This document shows positions 60,625 to 64,000 of a DNA stretch of 64,000 nt, piece after piece. Where the stretch lies: the NCBI GenBank assembly GCA_029961685.1, contig JARWKL010000012.1, positions 24,723,227 through 24,787,226 of the forward strand, given 5' to 3'. The stretch comes from Aristolochia californica (taxonomy: Eukaryota > Streptophyta > Magnoliopsida > Piperales > Aristolochiaceae). Position numbers and translations under genes: made by a program. The notes under the pieces are model-generated. The model searched no databases. It saw nothing but the letters and a program-made list of their open reading frames with translations, and was not told where the DNA came from. How positions within the stretch are numbered: position 1 is the stretch's first letter; each line of letters starts with the position of its first letter.

Positions 60625-62178
60625 ATGGCCTGGAGGCGCCTTCTTACGCAGGTTAGTGCGGTTTTCTTTTGACATCCCGCCTGTTTTAATGGATTAGGAA
60701 TTCGTTGATACCGTCTGTGGTAATGGGCAACTTCTTGGATTTGATCGAGTCCACGTTCAGTGCTGATTTTTTTTTCTCCGCTTCATATCCTTACCGATTC
60801 GAACAATTTGCGCGTAGGGTTTCTGAAATTCTTTTCCTATTGAAATTTTTGGATTTGTTTCTTATGTGTATGCCTTTCAATGCGGCTTCTCATTTTTTCT
60901 TCTCTGTGGCGGTGGCTCTAATCGGTGAACCCTTTGAACTTGTATTTATCATACAGTGTGTGATTTGTTGGTGTTTTGGGAGGGGGCGAGCTAATTCGAT
61001 TATGGGTTCGTCGTTGGATGCTTAAAAACCATATCTTTACTTCTTCCAAAAAAAAAGAGAACATATTCTCACCTCTTGGATAATGTTTGAGGAGAGGGCA
61101 GTAGGAAACAAAGAGTGTTGTTATTCTCCTTGTCGTTCGACCTTGGAAAGAATTAATATGGATAGAGGTTTAAAACCAGTGATGGCTTCTAGAGCTAAAC
61201 AGTGTTGCTTATTCAGTTTATATTACAAGTACTTATACTGGTTGGATGCTTTTCCTTTACCATTCAGTCGTGTTTATGCCAAGGAAACAAAGAGTGTTGT
61301 GGTTATCTTTATCTGTCGACGTTAGAAAGAATAAAGATGGATGGGGCTTTTGAAACGGGTGATGGTTTTTAGCTGAAGCATGTTTGCCAATTTGGCTAGT
61401 TCAGTTGATGTACCTTGGTTTTTTGGGCATTTTTTATTGTATTTTTTTGGTAGGTAAGTAAGTAGTGTGCCAAATATATGCTTAATGTGTTTGGCATGTA
61501 GGTGAAGAGTGCAAGAGAAAGTGAGGTGAAACCAGGATGATAATTTCATTGCTACTATTTTCTTTTTGTTCTGGAATGAACAACAGAAGATAATCCTGAT
61601 TGGTTATGTTATGAGACACGAGTGAAAGATTCTCTATCTGACTAGGAACACAATGTCTAAACATGCTAAAAGAAAATTCTGAAATGCATGTCCTGGTAAG
61701 ACTTGAAACCCCCTTCCCTGCAATGTTTTCAGCCAACCAAATTACTGATCAGGTGACCAGGTTATTTTGAGGGAGGGGCTATTGTTTGGCTCAATTGTGA
61801 TATATATATCAAGACAGGAGATTTCAATTTTTCACCATCTTCTTTTGAAATCGTATAGCAATAGATATGCTCAAAATTATTGACTTTGTAGGCTAGGCTG
61901 GGAAGAAAATGAAGTATACCAGATAACCTAGACATGAGGGCTATGTGGAACTATTTTTGATATGTAGAGTTTGAGTTGTTCAAGCCCTTTGATTTTATTT
62001 ATAGGCTCAACTTGGCTTCTCTTTCTCTTTTCTTCTTCTCCTGCTTCCCTTTTTTTAATTCCTTTGCTTCTTTGAAATCCTTTCAAGCATTGTTTTTCTA
62101 TCTTACAGGTTGCAAGGCAGGGACTCGATTCAACATGCAGACCACAGCTTTCTGTGTGCAAGTTCCTAGATACAAAGG
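60625..62178 (+). CDS. Possible N-terminal exons of an unidentified organellar protein
   Basis: A short first exon (60625-60651) encodes MAWRRLLTQ and ends CAG|GTTAGT. A second (62109-62178) follows TTACAG and reads VARQGLDSTCRPQLSVCKF, ending AAGG|GTATGT in phase 1. Together they look like a basic, acid-poor mitochondrial presequence. I could not find a third exon that continues in phase before the window ends, and I do not recognise the protein. The AG at 63194 (TTTCAG) would give an early stop in that phase. Treat as a weak candidate. Confidence 0.3.
61099..61388. repeat. Diverged direct repeat of about 110 bp
   Basis: Two copies, about 61099-61207 and 61278-61388, share AGGAAACAAAGAGTGTTG, TCG(T/A)CGTT-like words, GAAAGAAT(T/A)AA and GTGATGG in order. 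No coding role is seen. Confidence 0.6.
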
Positions 62179-64000
62179 GTATGTTCCTTTATTACAATCT
62201 TGATATATATGTTTTCTACAAGGTCTTCTTAGTTTCTTATTCTATGTCAGTGTCTAAGTATGACTTTCTTTGAGGTGGCCCCTCCTCTATAATCGATACT
62301 TAGAAAAGGCCTATTGCTTTGTATTTTATAAGTTGGACTGCTCTGGATAGTTTCTCTATTTATCCACGTGTGATTGACTCAGTAATGGGATTGGAAATTC
62401 TGGCATTAATTAGATCCATGTTTTCCACAATTGACTAAGATGTTTCGAAAGATCCAAGGGCAAAAGGAGCCAGATTTGATGATTGAACAAAAGTTCCTAA
62501 TCTCTGTACTGATTCTCTTTTGCAAACTCGTTTGGAACCTGGAATTTAGATTTTGGTCTGGATACTAGAGTTGTCTTGGTTGTCTATGTCTAATAGTGGG
62601 CAAAGTGAGTTTGATATCATGCGTTGGTCTCTCATTATCTTGCTTAACTTTAACAATGGATTACTGATCCTAGTCAGCTAGTTTGAAGACAATATGTTGG
62701 TGAGGTGGCTTTCTGTTGTTCCTGGTATAACTGAAATGATCTTTTTTTTCCCAGAATTGTGAACATTATCCATGAGAAAGAGAATTAACACAAAGGAACT
62801 GCTATTAAAGAAGATATGAAGTTGATCAAAAGCAGAATAGACAAGAAATATTTGATAGGTTATAGAGGCCTTTTTAGCCCTTGCGCAGTTCTCTCTTTTC
62901 CCCTTTTTCAGTTTGGTTATGCCCACATCGAAGCTGTGAATGAGGCTCTGGTGCTTAATACCAATCTGTAGGAAAGAAGTCAGAAAGGAGAACGGATTGC
63001 ATGAACCGCAAGTGCTACATAGGGTGTTACAAAAAGATCAGAGAATAATTTGGGTGGAAATAAAGAAACATCATTTTGTCATATGAACAGCACTCATGTA
63101 TTGTTGACATTGGAAAAATGGAAGAGACTGAACGATCTCTTCATTATTTATGTGTGCTGCTGTTTCTTCCTTCTAGTAAAGATGTTAATTTCAGGAGCAG
63201 CGGAGATTCTATAACTGCTGCAGCATCCACTGCAATGGTTTGGGATCTTAAAATTCTTGCTGTCACGAGTTGCACGGTCCCTTTGGTGAATAGTAGCCTT
63301 GAGTTATAGCACCAGAGTGTGTAGTATCCAATTGATATTTATGAACTTGTTATATCGTGAATTTCCTCCTGAGATTGATGAAGTCACTATGGATGCTGAT
63401 GAAAAATCTTTGGTTAGCTAATTACGTTTTTGAAGTCACCCTCCAATACCAAGTGTCTGTCACTGGGATGCCTTACATTGTAGCCCATGAAGCAGAACCA
63501 TTGTCTCCAACATGAAATTCGGGTTTCCATGACAGAGAAAACCACTGAATCCTGCCATGTGAGATACTCTCTATGGCTGTCTTTGAAGTTAAGCTAGATG
63601 TTACCCTGTGGAGAGGGTTCCCAACCCATAGGCTACTGAAGTGCAGGTTGGTGTGCTGTCTGCTTTAGTACTTGAATTTTTTCAAGTGGTTGTTCCATGG
63701 TTGCCTTGAAATCCTTGGTGAGACTGTTCACAGGCAAGATGAAATGCAGAATGTTCTCAATAATTCCTCCTAAAGATCTGGACTAGTTTGGAAAATTCTT
63801 TCATTTCACTCAGTGACAAGAAGATTAATGTGCATGCAGATTTTAAAGAGGAAAAGGAGATGACTAGAGCTAGTTGAGCATCTTCCTGGGAAACTGTTGA
63901 TTCAATTATATTAGATTCACTAATATGCCACATCTTATATGATGAAAGTATTTACTGTAGCACACTTCTTACACTCTGATATGAAGAAAGTAGTGAAATG
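62179..64000. other. End of window, no gene called
   Basis: Mixed-composition sequence with short frames on both strands. It may be introns of the candidate gene starting at 60,625, but I could not identify an exon with confidence. Confidence 0.4.

Overview
This is plant nuclear DNA, almost certainly from a flowering plant. Genes are widely spaced and split by GT-AG introns. The proteins recognised are plant-type: a HOTHEAD-like oxidoreductase, an LBD transcription factor, an ALE2-type receptor kinase, a ZIP4/IRT3-type zinc transporter and a BTL-type carrier. The spaces hold decayed Ty1/copia, LINE, MITE-like and hAT-like elements. The exact lineage cannot be fixed from this window. There is no operon logic; each gene is its own transcription unit.

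Layout. NFS1 (3.3-4.7 kb, +) has an uninterrupted CDS with a probable 5'UTR intron that holds a tandem duplication and a small transposon. Tail to tail with it is a six-exon HOTHEAD-like GMC oxidoreductase (6.6-9.9 kb, -). From 10 to 24.7 kb there is no intact gene: a MITE-like copy, an orphan first exon of the exosome subunit RRP45, a 140-bp tandem duplication, a truncated copia element (-) and a LINE 3' end (+). A two-exon WW-domain gene (CFL1-like, 24.7-25.8 kb, -) and TRAP-beta (28.6-31.3 kb, -) follow. TRAP-beta appears to contain a 6-nt microexon. Next come a decayed second HOTHEAD-like copy (32.5-33.2 kb), a tRNA-Ser relic, and a 7-kb, 14-exon ALE2-like receptor kinase (34.2-41.2 kb, -). 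Then a ZIP zinc transporter (44.0-45.5 kb, -) and an old copia element with both LTRs and a 5-bp target duplication (47.7-52.6 kb, +). Then come a 37-bp minisatellite, an LBD22-like transcription factor (54.8-57.5 kb, +) whose last exon lies about 1.7 kb downstream, and a BTL-type mitochondrial carrier (58.2-59.8 kb, -). A possible divergent gene start (60.6 kb, +) runs off the window.

The genes do not form a pathway. NFS1 and the BTL-type carrier act in mitochondria. HOTHEAD-like, ALE2-like and CFL1-like proteins all belong to families tied to cuticle or epidermis, a coincidence worth noting but not proof of a cluster. I found no convincing undescribed system. The most informative items are the TRAP-beta microexon, the run of phase-1 symmetric exons in the receptor kinase, the transposon with a paralogous empty site, a MITE-like pair in opposite orientations, and the orphan RRP45 exon. 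All exon boundaries were read by hand from splice consensus, reading phase and remembered family resemblance; none was tested with RNA data or a database search.
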